Source: Ga0077555 sp050250755
GTDB taxonomy: Bacteria; Pseudomonadota; Alphaproteobacteria; Rhizobiales; Hyphomicrobiaceae
Direction of reading: 5' to 3'
Length of the DNA: 64,000 nt
Assembly (NCBI GenBank): GCA_050250755.1
Contig: JBFWOB010000028.1
Coordinates: 19,114 to 83,113, forward strand
Shown here: in pieces, positions 1 to 9,114 of the stretch
How positions within the stretch are numbered: position 1 is the first letter of the stretch
Layout of the letters: each line of letters starts with the position of its first letter
Program-made: the position numbers and the translations under genes
Notes under the pieces: model-generated
Told to the model about the DNA's origin: nothing
The model's input: the letters and a program-made list of their open reading frames with translations, nothing else
The model's database searches: none

Positions 1-3
1 CGC

Positions 4-345
4 GTGACGGCTCTGCTCAGCATCGCCTCGCATATTGTGGTGGCAAGCGGGGTGGGGCTTCTTTTGACGACTGGCTATCTCTTCGATCGATGGGTATTTC
101 CGTCGTCCGTCTACATTCCCTCACCCCGGGCGCTGATGCTCTGGATTGGAGCGTTCGCGGGCTTGGCCATGTGGGGGCTGGTGCATGCTGTTATCCGGCC
201 CGGTCTGGCGACCATTCTGGATCGGGGCGAAGGCCAGGCGAACGTCGCGGAAGCGCGTGGGCGAGTGCTGATGGCAGCTCGGATCAACCTCGTTCTGGCC
301 ATTCCAGTTACGTTCGCGATGATCGCTGCGGCACATCTGTACTGA
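4..345 (+). CDS. Small integral membrane protein, possibly 5'-partial
   Basis: I do not recognise the specific function. The 113-residue product has about three hydrophobic segments (residues 5-30, 45-65 and 92-113) separated by a short polar stretch, so it should sit in the inner membrane. Its last 20 residues (RINLVLAIPVTFAMIAAAHL) recall the membrane domain of PuuD-type proteins, but that resemblance is weak. The reading frame is open to the window edge and the only early start is a GTG at position 4, so the true start may lie outside. Its stop codon overlaps the next gene's ATG (TGATG), which implies translational coupling with the squalene/phytoene synthase-family gene. Confidence 0.6.
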   Translation: MTALLSIASHIVVASGVGLLLTTGYLFDRWVFPSSVYIPSPRALMLWIGAFAGLAMWGLVHAVIRPGLATILDRGEGQANVAEARGRVLMAARINLVLAIPVTFAMIAAAHLY

Positions 346-1220
346 TGCGCACCAAGTGGACAGCCGCCGGTCGGCAGGAGGTCTCGACTGAGGTCCGAGA
401 CGCGGCGATGCGATATGAGCCCGATCGCTATATCGCTGCGACGCTCGCCCCTCCGAACGTGAGACCGACGCTCGCGGCGATCGCAGCGTTTGCGGCCGAG
501 ATCGCGCGTATTCCTTCGCTTGTGAGCGAACCTCTACTGGGCGAGATCCGGCTGCAATGGTGGCACGATGCGCTCGCCGAGGGGCGGCGGGGGCGCTTGA
601 GCGGGCATCCGGTCGCCGATGCTCTCATCGCTGCCGCCAATCAGTGCAATTTACCTAGCGATCTTCTCGATGCAGTCGTGGATGCGCGAGAACTCGATCT
701 TGCGGGCGGTATGCCGCAGGATGATGCGGGGCTCGAGGCCTATCTCAAGGCGAGCGAGGGCGATGTCTTCCTGCTCAGCTTTTGCGCTCTCGGTGGCGAA
801 CGGCGCGATGTCGAAGACGTCGCGCGTCTTGCCGGGTACGCGTATGGCATTTCGCGAGCGCTTTGCCGCCTGCCGATTCTGCTTCACAACGGTGGCATGA
901 TCTTGCCGGCGGATCGGTTGAAGCGGGCTGGCATCGATCCGGCGCAACTTGCATCTCAACCGGTTCCGCAGCCCGTCAATGACGCCGTCCGTCGCGTCGC
1001 AAACGAGATGCAAGGGGAGGCCTTGAAGGCCCTGGCTCGCGCTCGCGCCCAGGCCGTCCGGCTTGATGCGCGGTTGCGGCCGGTGCTGCTGCCGTTGGCC
1101 ATGGTCGGGCCATATTTTCAGGTTCAGAGCAACCGACGGATACTTATCGAACCGGCCGAGATCTCGCCGGTGAGGCGTGTGGTACGCATCGGGCTCGCGC
1201 ATTTGACGGGTCGGGTTTGA
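345..1220 (+). CDS. Squalene/phytoene synthase family protein
   Basis: The 291-residue product belongs to the all-alpha squalene/phytoene synthase (trans-isoprenyl diphosphate synthase, head-to-head) fold. The motif RLQWWHDAL near residue 65 is typical of the NDUFAF6-like branch. The usual aspartate-rich DxxxD substrate motifs are not intact: the second site reads AGYAYGISRALCRLP. The protein may therefore be a non-catalytic relative rather than a true carotenoid enzyme. I chose the ATG at 345 because it overlaps the preceding stop (TGATG). The frame is open further upstream, but that stretch lies inside the preceding gene. A second ATG at 408-414 immediately precedes the conserved region and is an alternative. 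Confidence 0.8.
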   Translation: MRTKWTAAGRQEVSTEVRDAAMRYEPDRYIAATLAPPNVRPTLAAIAAFAAEIARIPSLVSEPLLGEIRLQWWHDALAEGRRGRLSGHPVADALIAAANQCNLPSDLLDAVVDARELDLAGGMPQDDAGLEAYLKASEGDVFLLSFCALGGERRDVEDVARLAGYAYGISRALCRLPILLHNGGMILPADRLKRAGIDPAQLASQPVPQPVNDAVRRVANEMQGEALKALARARAQAVRLDARLRPVLLPLAMVGPYFQVQSNRRILIEPAEISPVRRVVRIGLAHLTGRV

Positions 1221-1235
1221 TCCTGCGGGGGTGAC

Positions 1236-3143
1236 ATGAACAGCCGATCTCGTGCGACTGCCGCGGCCGCGCTTGGGATTGTCGCGGTCGTCCTTGGGCT
1301 TATGGTTTCGCGACCAGCATTTGCCGACGAACCTCGGATTCAATGGCAGCTCGAGAATCCGTTTCGCTTCTTCACCGACCCCAAACTTACGGAAACCCAT
1401 CGCGCCACCTACGAGGCCTTGAGTGACGATGAGCGGCGACAGCCTGTGCTCGCGGCAGAACGAGCGCTTGCGGAGCGGCACTCCAGCGATGGGTGGGCCG
1501 CGACAATGCTGGACCAGACGTGCTGGGATCCGCGAGCCAATCGTCATCGCTGCCGGAGCGAACCGGACTACCTCAATCCCAAATCACATCGCATCGTGGC
1601 GTCGCTTGCCGGCGTTTCTGATTTGGCGACAGTCGACTGCACGTGGTTGACGGCACCCCACGGCGAGCGAGGAACCGGCCTGACGGTACCGTGCGACGTA
1701 CCGGTGAAGCTCGAAATTCCATACCCCGATGGTGCCGGTGTGAGCGTCGAAATCGGCGGCCAGACAATTGCCCGGTCCGATATCCGGATCGAGGACGTTC
1801 TGGTGGTCGGGATGGGTGATAGTTTTGGGTCGGGCGAAGGCAATCCCGATGTGCCGGTCCGTTTTTCACGCGAACGCTCGGCGGACTATGGTGACGCTGC
1901 GAAAGAACCGCTGCTCGCCGGCTATCCGGCCCGTATGGGCGCGTGGCGCGTGATCGGAGACGCCGCGTTCATCGATGCGAACCCGCGCTGGCTCGATCAG
2001 GCGTGCCATCGCTCGCTCTATTCGCACCAGCTTCGCGTTGCATTGCAACTGGCGGTCGAGCAGCCGCAAAGGGCCGTTACATTCGTGAGTTTCGCGTGCT
2101 CTGGGGCGGAGATCGTACGCGGGCTCTTCCTACGGTACAGCGGTCACGAATGGGTTCCGACGCCGCCGGACCTTTCCCAGATCTCCGCCGTTGCGCAGGA
2201 GCAGTGTGGCGGTCGGCGAGCACCTTCGTATGACCTGCCCGAAGCCTATCATATGCAAGGCAAAGTTCCAGATCTGCAGGGCGGCCTTGTGCTGAGGAAG
2301 TGTGACACCGATCACGCCAGAAAGATCGACCTGCTGCTCGTCTCGATCGGTGGGAACGATATCGGTTTCTCGCGCCTGCTGGCCAACGCTGTGCTCTCGG
2401 ACGAATCCACTCTCCGGAAGCTTGGTGGCTGGATTGGCCAAGTGCACGGATACCGCGAGGCACAGATCCAGCTCAACGCACTCGAAGATCGCTACAAGGC
2501 GTTGAACCGTGCTGTGCACAACATTCTGCATATTCCGTGGAAGCAATCGGACCGTGTGATGTTGGTGTCGTATCCGTCACTGACGCTTCTGGACGATGGG
2601 CGCGCAGTGTGTCCGGACAGTCGGGCGGGGATGACCGTATCGAGCGAATTTGGACTTTCCGAGCGCAAGGCGCGCGATGCCATGCAGGCTGCCGACCAAC
2701 TCGACCGGATCATGCAGCGGACCAGTCAGGCGAACGGATGGAGTTTCGTCAGCGCGCATCGCTCCCAATTCAACGGCCGGAGTATCTGCGCCGGTTGGAT
2801 CGAGGATTCGATTTCGACCGCGGACGATTTACGGCTTCCGCGTCGCATCAAGGGGCAATGGGTGCCTTATAATCCAGCCAACTACCGCCCTTACGCCTCG
2901 CGTCAACGGTGGTTCAGGACACCGAACGACGCCTTTCTGACGGCGAACTTCCACGTCAGCCAGTCGCTTCTGCAAAAGGCTCTACCGGCCAAGACCATGA
3001 ACTGGTTCCAGGTGCTGCTGGCAAGTCTGTACTCCGGAGCGTTCCATCCCACCGCCGAGGGGCAGGCTGCGATTGCCGATGCCGTCGTCGTCGAAGCGCG
3101 GAGGGTCCTGGCGCGATATTCCGAGGGCGGAGCTACTCGCTAA
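1236..3143 (+). CDS. Exported SGNH/GDSL hydrolase
   Basis: The 635-residue protein begins with a signal peptide (hydrophobic residues 10-28, cleavage near AFA-DE) and is probably periplasmic or secreted. Block I of the SGNH esterase fold is VVGMGDSFGSGEG, with Ser196 as predicted nucleophile. A GGND block occurs in SIGGNDIGFSRLL and the C-terminal His in GAFHPTAEGQ. It is longer than simple GDSL esterases, with about 180 residues before block I and a long insert before the C-terminal block containing several Cys. It starts 15 bases after the preceding gene with GGGGTGAC upstream of the ATG. Substrate (lipid, sterol ester or polysaccharide ester) cannot be read from sequence. Confidence 0.85.
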   Translation: MNSRSRATAAAALGIVAVVLGLMVSRPAFADEPRIQWQLENPFRFFTDPKLTETHRATYEALSDDERRQPVLAAERALAERHSSDGWAATMLDQTCWDPRANRHRCRSEPDYLNPKSHRIVASLAGVSDLATVDCTWLTAPHGERGTGLTVPCDVPVKLEIPYPDGAGVSVEIGGQTIARSDIRIEDVLVVGMGDSFGSGEGNPDVPVRFSRERSADYGDAAKEPLLAGYPARMGAWRVIGDAAFIDANPRWLDQACHRSLYSHQLRVALQLAVEQPQRAVTFVSFACSGAEIVRGLFLRYSGHEWVPTPPDLSQISAVAQEQCGGRRAPSYDLPEAYHMQGKVPDLQGGLVLRKCDTDHARKIDLLLVSIGGNDIGFSRLLANAVLSDESTLRKLGGWIGQVHGYREAQIQLNALEDRYKALNRAVHNILHIPWKQSDRVMLVSYPSLTLLDDGRAVCPDSRAGMTVSSEFGLSERKARDAMQAADQLDRIMQRTSQANGWSFVSAHRSQFNGRSICAGWIEDSISTADDLRLPRRIKGQWVPYNPANYRPYASRQRWFRTPNDAFLTANFHVSQSLLQKALPAKTMNWFQVLLASLYSGAFHPTAEGQAAIADAVVVEARRVLARYSEGGATR

Positions 3144-3233
3144 CCGCCGTTTTACGCAATCTGATGGCGCTTGCGTGTCGTTTTGTGTGCGGTCACTCTT
3201 TGTATCCGTCGCGTTCACGCAAGGTATTGCTCC

Positions 3234-3881
3234 ATGGCCCTTGAAGTCGTCGGTGCCGGTTTTGGGCGAACTGGCACGAATTCGCTGAAACTTGCCCTCG
3301 AGATGCTCGGATTCGGCCCTTGTCATCATATGTTCGAGGTGCGCGATAGGCCCGAGCAAGTGGCATTCTGGACGGCGGCTGCGCGCGGCGAGCGAACCGA
3401 CTGGGATACGGTGTTCGATGGCTTCAAGGCGACGGTCGACTGGCCCTCGGCCTATTTCTGGAAACCCATCGCAGCTCATTATACGAATGCGAAGGTCATT
3501 CTCTCGGTCCGGCCGGTGGAGACGTGGGTGACGTCGATCCATTCGACCATTCATCAGAGCTTGAAGCGCCGTATGGAGCGGCCAACCGAACTCCTTCGAG
3601 CGCAAGGTGAGATGGCCTATGACATCATCGAGCGCCGTACGTTCGGCGACCGGCTCAGCGACGCGGATCATGCCGCGGCGGTGTTTCGAGCTCATGCCGC
3701 CGAAGTGAAAGCCACGATCGCATCTGAGCGGTTGCTCATTTATGACGTAGTGGAAGGCTGGGAACCGCTTTGTCGGCATTTGGGTGTGTCAGTGCCGAGC
3801 GTGCCGTTCCCGCGCACCAACTCGACCCAGGAGTTTCGTGCGCGAGCGGCAGCCCGAGATAAGGGAGTAGCCTCGCGCTGA
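3234..3881 (+). CDS. Sulfotransferase family protein
   Basis: The 215-residue product carries a P-loop-like PAPS-binding segment at its N terminus (VGAGFGRTGTNSLKLAL, residues 6-22) and a second conserved block (KVILSVRPVETWVTSIH), as in the small sulfotransferase proteins common in proteobacteria and eukaryotes. Such enzymes are predicted to transfer sulfate from PAPS to a hydroxyl or amine, but the acceptor is unknown. The ATG at 3234 puts the P-loop at the N terminus, as expected. A longer frame from 3171 would add an unconserved Cys-rich tail. It stands alone between the SGNH hydrolase and the convergent alcohol dehydrogenase. Confidence 0.8.
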   Translation: MALEVVGAGFGRTGTNSLKLALEMLGFGPCHHMFEVRDRPEQVAFWTAAARGERTDWDTVFDGFKATVDWPSAYFWKPIAAHYTNAKVILSVRPVETWVTSIHSTIHQSLKRRMERPTELLRAQGEMAYDIIERRTFGDRLSDADHAAAVFRAHAAEVKATIASERLLIYDVVEGWEPLCRHLGVSVPSVPFPRTNSTQEFRARAAARDKGVASR

Positions 3882-3966
3882 CGGCGTTGGCCTCTGTCGA
3901 TCCAGCAGTAGCGGGCGAGCGCGATCTCGCTGCTTGCTTGCTCGCGCCCGCCCAAGTCCTTGACGC

Positions 3967-5067
3967 CTATAATGCCTTGAAGTCTATGACGCTGCGCACG
4001 ACTTTACCGGCCTTCATGTTGGCAAAGCCGTCGTTGATCTCATCGAGCAAGATATGTGCTGAGACGAAATCATCGAGATGTAGTTTGCCACGGCGGTAGA
4101 AGTCGATTAGGCGCGGCATGTCGGTGCGGAAATGGTTCGAGCCCATCGACGAGCCCTGGACTTTCTTCTCGCGAAGGAAGTCGGCGCCGTGCAACTCGAT
4201 ATTCTGTCCGAAGGGAACCATCCCGACAATGGTGGCCGTACCGCCATGGCGCAGCACCTTGAAGCATTGCTCGGCGGTGAGTTTGAGACCCAGGCACTCG
4301 ATGGCGTGATGGACGCCGTCGGACGCCTTGCCGCCGAGGGCGGCGCGGATGCGCTCGACAGGATCGCCGTCGCGTGGGTTGATGAGATCAGTGGCGCCGA
4401 TTTTTGCCGCGAGCTGCAATTTGACCGGGTTCGTATCGACGGCAAAGATTCGGCCCGCGCCGGCGACAGCGGCGCCGTTGAGAGCGGCCATGCCGACGCC
4501 GCCGCAACCGAAGATCGCCACTGTCTCGCCTGGGGCGACCTTAGCCGTGTTCACGGCGGCACCGAAGCCGGTGATTACGCCGCAACCAATCAACGCGGCC
4601 CGGTCGAGCGGGAAATCCTTATCGATTTTCACGATGGCGTGCTCATGGACGAGCATCATCTCGGCGTAGCCCGAGAGGTTCGTGAACGTGTGGATCGTTT
4701 GGCCATCCTTCGACAGCCGCCGCGCCTCGCCGGGTAGCATCTTTACGCTGGTATCGGTGCAGATCACGGGTCGGCCCGACGTGCAGTTCTCACATTCGCC
4801 GCAGAATACGGAGAGGCAGGTGATGACGTGATCTCCCTTCCGCACATAACGCACCTCAGAGCCAACCTCCTCGACGACGCCCGCAGATTCGTGGCCCAGC
4901 ACGACCGGCATCGGATGCGGATAAAGCCCTTCGATGAAGTGCAAGTCGGAGTGACAGAGACCCGCAAAGGCCGTGCGAATGAGGACCTCATGGGGACCTG
5001 GCTTCTTGACGTCGATATTCTCGATGGCGAGAGGTTTATTGACCTCATACAAGACGGCGGCTCGCAT
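3967..5067 (-). CDS. Zinc-dependent alcohol dehydrogenase
   Basis: The 366-residue protein is a medium-chain dehydrogenase with both zinc sites. The catalytic ligands lie in GLCHSDLHF (Cys about residue 37) and LGHESAGVVEEVG (His-Glu about 59-60). The four structural cysteines lie in FCGECENCTSGRPVIC. The NAD-binding Rossmann motif is FGCGGVGMAALNGA. It resembles class III-like and NDMA-dependent-type alcohol dehydrogenases, which oxidise primary alcohols or S-hydroxymethyl thiols with NAD. The specific substrate is not determinable. It is monocistronic and convergent with the sulfotransferase gene. Confidence 0.88.
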   Translation of the reverse strand: MRAAVLYEVNKPLAIENIDVKKPGPHEVLIRTAFAGLCHSDLHFIEGLYPHPMPVVLGHESAGVVEEVGSEVRYVRKGDHVITCLSVFCGECENCTSGRPVICTDTSVKMLPGEARRLSKDGQTIHTFTNLSGYAEMMLVHEHAIVKIDKDFPLDRAALIGCGVITGFGAAVNTAKVAPGETVAIFGCGGVGMAALNGAAVAGAGRIFAVDTNPVKLQLAAKIGATDLINPRDGDPVERIRAALGGKASDGVHHAIECLGLKLTAEQCFKVLRHGGTATIVGMVPFGQNIELHGADFLREKKVQGSSMGSNHFRTDMPRLIDFYRRGKLHLDDFVSAHILLDEINDGFANMKAGKVVRSVIDFKAL

Positions 5068-5280
5068 GGACGTCTCCCAGTCGTGTTATTTGACAGGCTC
5101 AGAGTAGGCGAGTTCGGGGTGGGTGGGGAAGTCCAGAACCCGGGATGCACTTGATCCCGATCAGGCATTCACCCTACCAGCCCGACGAAGTGGCTTCTTG
5201 TCTCGCCGGGCTTGCAATGGCGACTGTGTTCGCCTTTCTCTCAGGGCAAGCGCATCAATCGACACTGAAGGATGGCCTGG

Positions 5281-6795
5281 ATGGCACCTCGTCCCGTAAT
5301 GCTCGTGGTTCTCGATGGTTGGGGCTGGCGCGAAGAGAAGGCCGACAATGCCGTGCGGCAGGCGCGCACCCCGAACTTCGAGCGGCTATGGGCAGCGGGG
5401 CCCCGCGCTTTCCTCAAAACGTCCGGGCTCGATGTCGGTCTGCCACGGGGGCAGATGGGCAATTCGGAAGTTGGACACCTGAATATCGGGGCCGGCCGGG
5501 TAGTGATGCAGGATCTGCCGCGGATTGATCAGGCGGTCGACGACGGCATGCTGGGCAGGGTGATCGACGCGAGCGGCCTCGTCGAGCAGGTGAAAGCAGC
5601 CAGTGGCACGTGCCACATCATGGGACTGATGTCGCCCGGTGGCGTGCATTCGCATCAGGCGCATGCAGCCGCGGTGGCAAAGCTGCTCGTCGCCCGCGGG
5701 GTGCGGGCCGTCGTGCATGCCTTTACCGACGGGCGCGATACGCCGCCGCAATCGGCCGCCGAGGATATGCGCCGTCTGGCGGCTGATCTGCCTGCCGAAA
5801 CCCCGATTGTCACCGTGATCGGGCGATACTTCGCCATGGACCGAGACAAGCGCTGGGATCGTGTCGAGAAAGCTTACAACTTGATTGTGGACGGAGCCGG
5901 CGCGCCCCACGCGACCGCGTCCGAGGCCGTCGAAGCAAGCTACGCCGAAGGCAAGTTCGATGAGTTCGCTGCTCCCGCAGTGATCGGCGATTATCAGGGA
6001 ATGAAAGACGGCGACGCCATTCTCTCCATCAATTTCCGCTCGGACCGCATGCGCGAAATCCTGGCGGCACTCCTGATTCCGGACTTCGACGGGTTTGCCC
6101 GCAAGCGTGTTGTCCGCATTTCGGCCGCGGCCGGCATGGCGTCCTATGGCGACGCACTCGATCCCTATTGCGCAACCTTGTTTCCGCGCCAGGAGCTGGC
6201 GATGGGCATGGGAGAGACCGTGTCAAAGGCGGGCCGGACGCAAGTGCGGATGGCCGAGACCGAGAAATATCCGCACGTGACGTTCTTCTTCTCCGGGGGG
6301 CGCGAAGAGCCCTATCCGGGCGAGGACCGCATGCTTGTGCCGTCGCCAAAGGTCGCGACGTACGATCTGAAGCCTGAGATGTCAGCGCCGGAGCTGACGG
6401 ACAAGGCCGTCGCAGCAATTGAATCCGGCAAGTATGACTTCGTCGTCCTCAACTTCGCAAACCCAGACATGGTCGGGCATACGGGCAGTCTCGAAGCTGC
6501 GATCAAGGCTGTCGAGACCGTCGACTCGGGGCTGGGCCGCATCGCCGATGCTATCACGGCGGCCGGTGGTGCGCTGCTGGTCACTGCGGACCACGGAAAT
6601 TGTGAGCTGATGCGTGATCCCGAGACCGGGGGGCCGCATACGGCGCATACAACGAACGTCGTGCCCGTTATGTTGACAGGGGTTGCGGGCGCGCATTTGC
6701 ACGACGGTCGCCTGGGCGACATCGCTCCGACGCTCTTGGCGTTGATGGGGATCTCTCAGCCGAAAAAAATGAAAGGACGCTCACTTCTCGATTGA
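5281..6795 (+). CDS. gpmI: 2,3-bisphosphoglycerate-independent phosphoglycerate mutase
   Basis: The protein interconverts 3- and 2-phosphoglycerate in glycolysis and gluconeogenesis through a phosphoserine intermediate and two metal ions. At 504 residues it has the normal family length. The N-terminal metal site is VMLVVLDGWG, the catalytic serine lies in GNSEVGHLNIGAGR, and the C-terminal metal site includes TADHGNCE and GPHTAHTTN. I chose the ATG at 5281 over 5272 because AAGGA (5268-5272) lies 8 bases before it. It also makes the catalytic serine residue 62, the position known in characterised enzymes. It is cytoplasmic and appears monocistronic. Confidence 0.97.
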   Translation: MAPRPVMLVVLDGWGWREEKADNAVRQARTPNFERLWAAGPRAFLKTSGLDVGLPRGQMGNSEVGHLNIGAGRVVMQDLPRIDQAVDDGMLGRVIDASGLVEQVKAASGTCHIMGLMSPGGVHSHQAHAAAVAKLLVARGVRAVVHAFTDGRDTPPQSAAEDMRRLAADLPAETPIVTVIGRYFAMDRDKRWDRVEKAYNLIVDGAGAPHATASEAVEASYAEGKFDEFAAPAVIGDYQGMKDGDAILSINFRSDRMREILAALLIPDFDGFARKRVVRISAAAGMASYGDALDPYCATLFPRQELAMGMGETVSKAGRTQVRMAETEKYPHVTFFFSGGREEPYPGEDRMLVPSPKVATYDLKPEMSAPELTDKAVAAIESGKYDFVVLNFANPDMVGHTGSLEAAIKAVETVDSGLGRIADAITAAGGALLVTADHGNCELMRDPETGGPHTAHTTNVVPVMLTGVAGAHLHDGRLGDIAPTLLALMGISQPKKMKGRSLLD

Positions 6796-6837
6796 GTGGG
6801 AGGGTTGCTGTCGTCGAGCGGAACGCACTTTGTGCTC

Positions 6838-7296
6838 TCAGCCACGCTCGGTGTCGGCGAGCTTCGCGAGCATTTGCTCGATGGCCTGAACGAATTCGTC
6901 CTTGCCTCCCGGCAAGCCGGGTATCCGCGAGACTTCGCGACCCTGGGTGTCGACCAGAACGAACGTGGGCGTTCCGGTGACCCGGCGCGCGAGGCGATAG
7001 CCCGCCGTTCGTTGCTGCGAGACGTCGACGTAGCGGAGTGGCGCCCGGTTCTCGAGCGGAGATTTCTCGTAAGCCGGAGCTACGTGCTGGCGGAAGCGCA
7101 AGCACCACCCGCACGATTGGCTTTCAAAGACGACAAGTTGAGGCCGGTCGAACGAAAGCGTAGTCTCTCGCCGCGCCTCTGGCGTTGGATTTAGCAGGGC
7201 AAGCGCCGTCGCGAGAACTGCGAACAGCACACACAGCGCGGCTGCGGCCTTAAACATCCATGGCGGTGTGGTGCCCTCTTCGTCCAAGCCCATCAC
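6838..7296 (-). CDS. Membrane-anchored thioredoxin-like protein
   Basis: The 152-residue product has one N-terminal membrane anchor (residues 14-34) followed by a periplasmic thioredoxin fold. The redox pair is ESQSCGWCLRF, and the cis-proline loop is VTGTPTFVLVD. This looks like a thiol-disulfide oxidoreductase of the SoxW/thioredoxin-fold type acting outside the cytoplasm, probably as a reductant or disulfide carrier. The CGWC dipeptide differs from the CGPC of cytoplasmic thioredoxin. It converges on gpmI with only 42 bases between the stops. Start is the first of two adjacent Met codons. Confidence 0.8.
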   Translation of the reverse strand: MMGLDEEGTTPPWMFKAAAALCVLFAVLATALALLNPTPEARRETTLSFDRPQLVVFESQSCGWCLRFRQHVAPAYEKSPLENRAPLRYVDVSQQRTAGYRLARRVTGTPTFVLVDTQGREVSRIPGLPGGKDEFVQAIEQMLAKLADTERG

Positions 7297-7468
7297 TTTC
7301 CTCTCCGCCCGGATCTTGCCGAGTAGTTACGAGCGACGATCCTAGTCGGGAAAGCCTGCGTAATCGCTTCGCCACGAGATTTCATCGAAGGAAAGTTAAC
7401 ATAGGTCTTTTGTGTCGAGCGCAGCTCGGGCAGCGCGAGACGATCTCGCGGCCCGAGCTGCCATTGGT

Positions 7469-8455
7469 TCACTTGATTTCGAGAACGATCCGGCCGCGGA
7501 CCTTGCCAGCCAAAATATCAGGAGCCAACGCTGGAGCGTCTGCGATGGGCCGTGTCACGGTTATCGCCGCGAGGGCGGATTTATCGAGATCGGTTGCGAG
7601 GCGGCTCCAGGCCTCGATCCGTCTGGCTCTTGGGGCCATGACACTGTCCACCCCGGCAAGCGTGATCCCGCGCAGAATGAACGGTGCGACCGATGTCGGA
7701 AGATCCATGCCCTGCGCCAAACCGCAGGCTGCGACGCATCCACCGTACTTTGTACCCGCGATGGCATTGGCCAGCGTGTGGCTGCCGACAGCGTCGACCA
7801 CGCCGGCCCACCGCTCTTTCGCAAGCGGTCGGCCGGGGCCCGATCCGAGCTCAGCGCGATCGATGATCTCCCTGGCGCCGAGGCCCTTGAGATAATCGGC
7901 CTCGCTGGCGCGGCCTGTGGATGCAATGACGTGGTATCCGAACTTCGAGAGCAAGGCGACAGCGACGCTGCCGACGCCGCCGGCCGCGCCTGTCACAAGC
8001 ACAGGACCGCTCGCCGGTTTGACGTCGTGACGCTCGAGTGCCAGCACGCAGAGCATTGCCGTGTAGCCCGCTGTGCCGATCGCCATCGCTTCCGAAGGAG
8101 AGATCCCAGCCGGGCGCTTGATCAGCCAGTCGCCCTTGACGCGTGCGATCTCGGAATAGCCGCCAAGATGCGTTTCTCCAAGACCCCAGCCGTTCAAGAT
8201 AACTGCGTCGCCTGCCTTGAAATCGGGATTTGACGATGCTTCGACGGTCCCCGCGAAGTCGATGCCCGGTATCATGGGCCAGCGTCTGACGACAGGGGCT
8301 TTGCCTGTGAGAGCGAGGCCATCCTTGTAATTGATCGTCGAATGAGAGACGCGCACAGTTACGTCGCCGTCCATCAAGTCATTCTCGGTCAGAGAACGCC
8401 AAGCCAGCTCCTGCCCCTTATCGCCCTTGGAGAGAACGAAGGCGTTGAAATTCAT
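7469..8455 (-). CDS. acuI: Acryloyl-CoA reductase (AcuI/YhdH family)
   Basis: The 328-residue zinc-free medium-chain reductase matches the AcuI/YhdH family in length and motifs. These include the start FNAFVLSKGDKGQELAWRSL, the substrate-side HSTINYKDGLALTGK, and the NADPH-binding motif VTGAAGGVGSVAVALLSKFG. Characterised members reduce acryloyl-CoA to propionyl-CoA with NADPH and protect against acrylate, for example during DMSP use or 3-hydroxypropionate metabolism. No other DMSP gene lies beside it, so its role here is probably detoxification. The gene is monocistronic, with a 507-base regulatory interval upstream. Confidence 0.92.
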   Translation of the reverse strand: MNFNAFVLSKGDKGQELAWRSLTENDLMDGDVTVRVSHSTINYKDGLALTGKAPVVRRWPMIPGIDFAGTVEASSNPDFKAGDAVILNGWGLGETHLGGYSEIARVKGDWLIKRPAGISPSEAMAIGTAGYTAMLCVLALERHDVKPASGPVLVTGAAGGVGSVAVALLSKFGYHVIASTGRASEADYLKGLGAREIIDRAELGSGPGRPLAKERWAGVVDAVGSHTLANAIAGTKYGGCVAACGLAQGMDLPTSVAPFILRGITLAGVDSVMAPRARRIEAWSRLATDLDKSALAAITVTRPIADAPALAPDILAGKVRGRIVLEIK

Positions 8456-8962
8456 AGTGTATTCTCCTCTGGCGAGCTAATCGCTCTGTCTTGGGCTCGA
8501 CCAACGCATAACTGCTTTGCTACGGCCGCAACGCGGCAGCCCTGTCTCTTCATCTCATGCCAGTCAGCGGACAGCAATCGTGTCAAATTCTCGGCAGAGT
8601 GGTGGCTTTTGCACAATCAAGATCTAAGATTCACATGCGGAATGCTATATCTCATCTGGAGTGTGCCAAGCCGGCAACGCGCTTGACTGCTGCCTTCTCC
8701 GACCCCTCCAGAGATAAATTAGATAGAATACTTGCCTACACCTTAGTAACATTCAAATAGATTTCGATGGTTGCTCTGGTGTGTCCGCCCAAGTAACGGA
8801 TCTGCAACATATTTTAGATCAGTTTTCTATCTAAATACGATGAACTATTGTGGCGCTGGTGCATTTTTCGCTTGGCAAACTCGTGGCGGCCAGAATAATG
8901 GTCGCTCATGGGAGCAGGTGAAACCTGAGCTCTGAGCGGCTTCCGCCGCTGAAGGAGGCACC
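8456..8962. other. Intergenic region with an AT-rich, operator-like stretch
   Basis: I see no convincing protein gene in this 507-base interval between acuI and the small membrane protein; the open frames lack homology and ribosome sites. The part from about 8700 to 8850 is clearly more AT-rich than its surroundings. It holds two 10-base arms, TTAGATAGAA (8719-8728) and TTCTATCTAA (8825-8834), that are exact inverted copies, plus a related TTTTAGAT at about 8810. This is probably the promoter/operator region of the flanking divergent genes. Confidence 0.5.
8951..8958 (+). promoter_or_regulatory. Strong ribosome-binding site GAAGGAGG
   Basis: The octamer GAAGGAGG ends four bases before the ATG at 8963. 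It is the strongest Shine-Dalgarno match seen in this stretch. It is the main reason to accept the 27-residue reading frame as a real gene. Confidence 0.75.
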
Positions 8963-9046
8963 ATGGAACTCAAAATGCGACTGAACGTGCTAGCCGCGAT
9001 CGTGTCGTTCGGATTCCTGGCGGCGATCGTTTTTGGCATGGTTTGA
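8963..9046 (+). CDS. 27-residue single-span membrane microprotein
   Basis: This short frame encodes 27 residues beginning MELKMRLNV and ending FGMV. A single hydrophobic segment runs from about residue 8 to the end, so the product should be a small inner-membrane protein. Support comes from an excellent ribosome-binding site, a charged N terminus preceding the hydrophobic run, and a strong terminator 69 bases downstream. The whole transcription unit seems to be only this gene. Function is unknown. I believe similar micro-ORFs occur in other Hyphomicrobiales, but I could not verify that here. Confidence 0.7.
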   Translation: MELKMRLNVLAAIVSFGFLAAIVFGMV

Positions 9047-9114
9047 TCCCGCTCCGCGCGTGCGAAGCGGCAGAGGCTAGCCAGAACTGCAGCCTCGGGA
9101 TCCCATCATAAGAT

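Noticed and set aside
90..344. Upstream extension of the squalene/phytoene synthase frame
   Set aside because: It lies inside the preceding membrane-protein gene in another frame; the overlap start at 345 is better supported.
651..1547. 298-residue minus-strand frame
   Set aside because: Shadow of the synthase and SGNH hydrolase genes; composition is basic and shows no family motif.
2982..3779. 265-residue minus-strand frame
   Set aside because: Antisense to the SGNH hydrolase end and sulfotransferase gene; no recognisable domain.
4132..4737. 201-residue plus-strand frame
   Set aside because: Antisense shadow of the zinc alcohol dehydrogenase gene, which has complete motifs.
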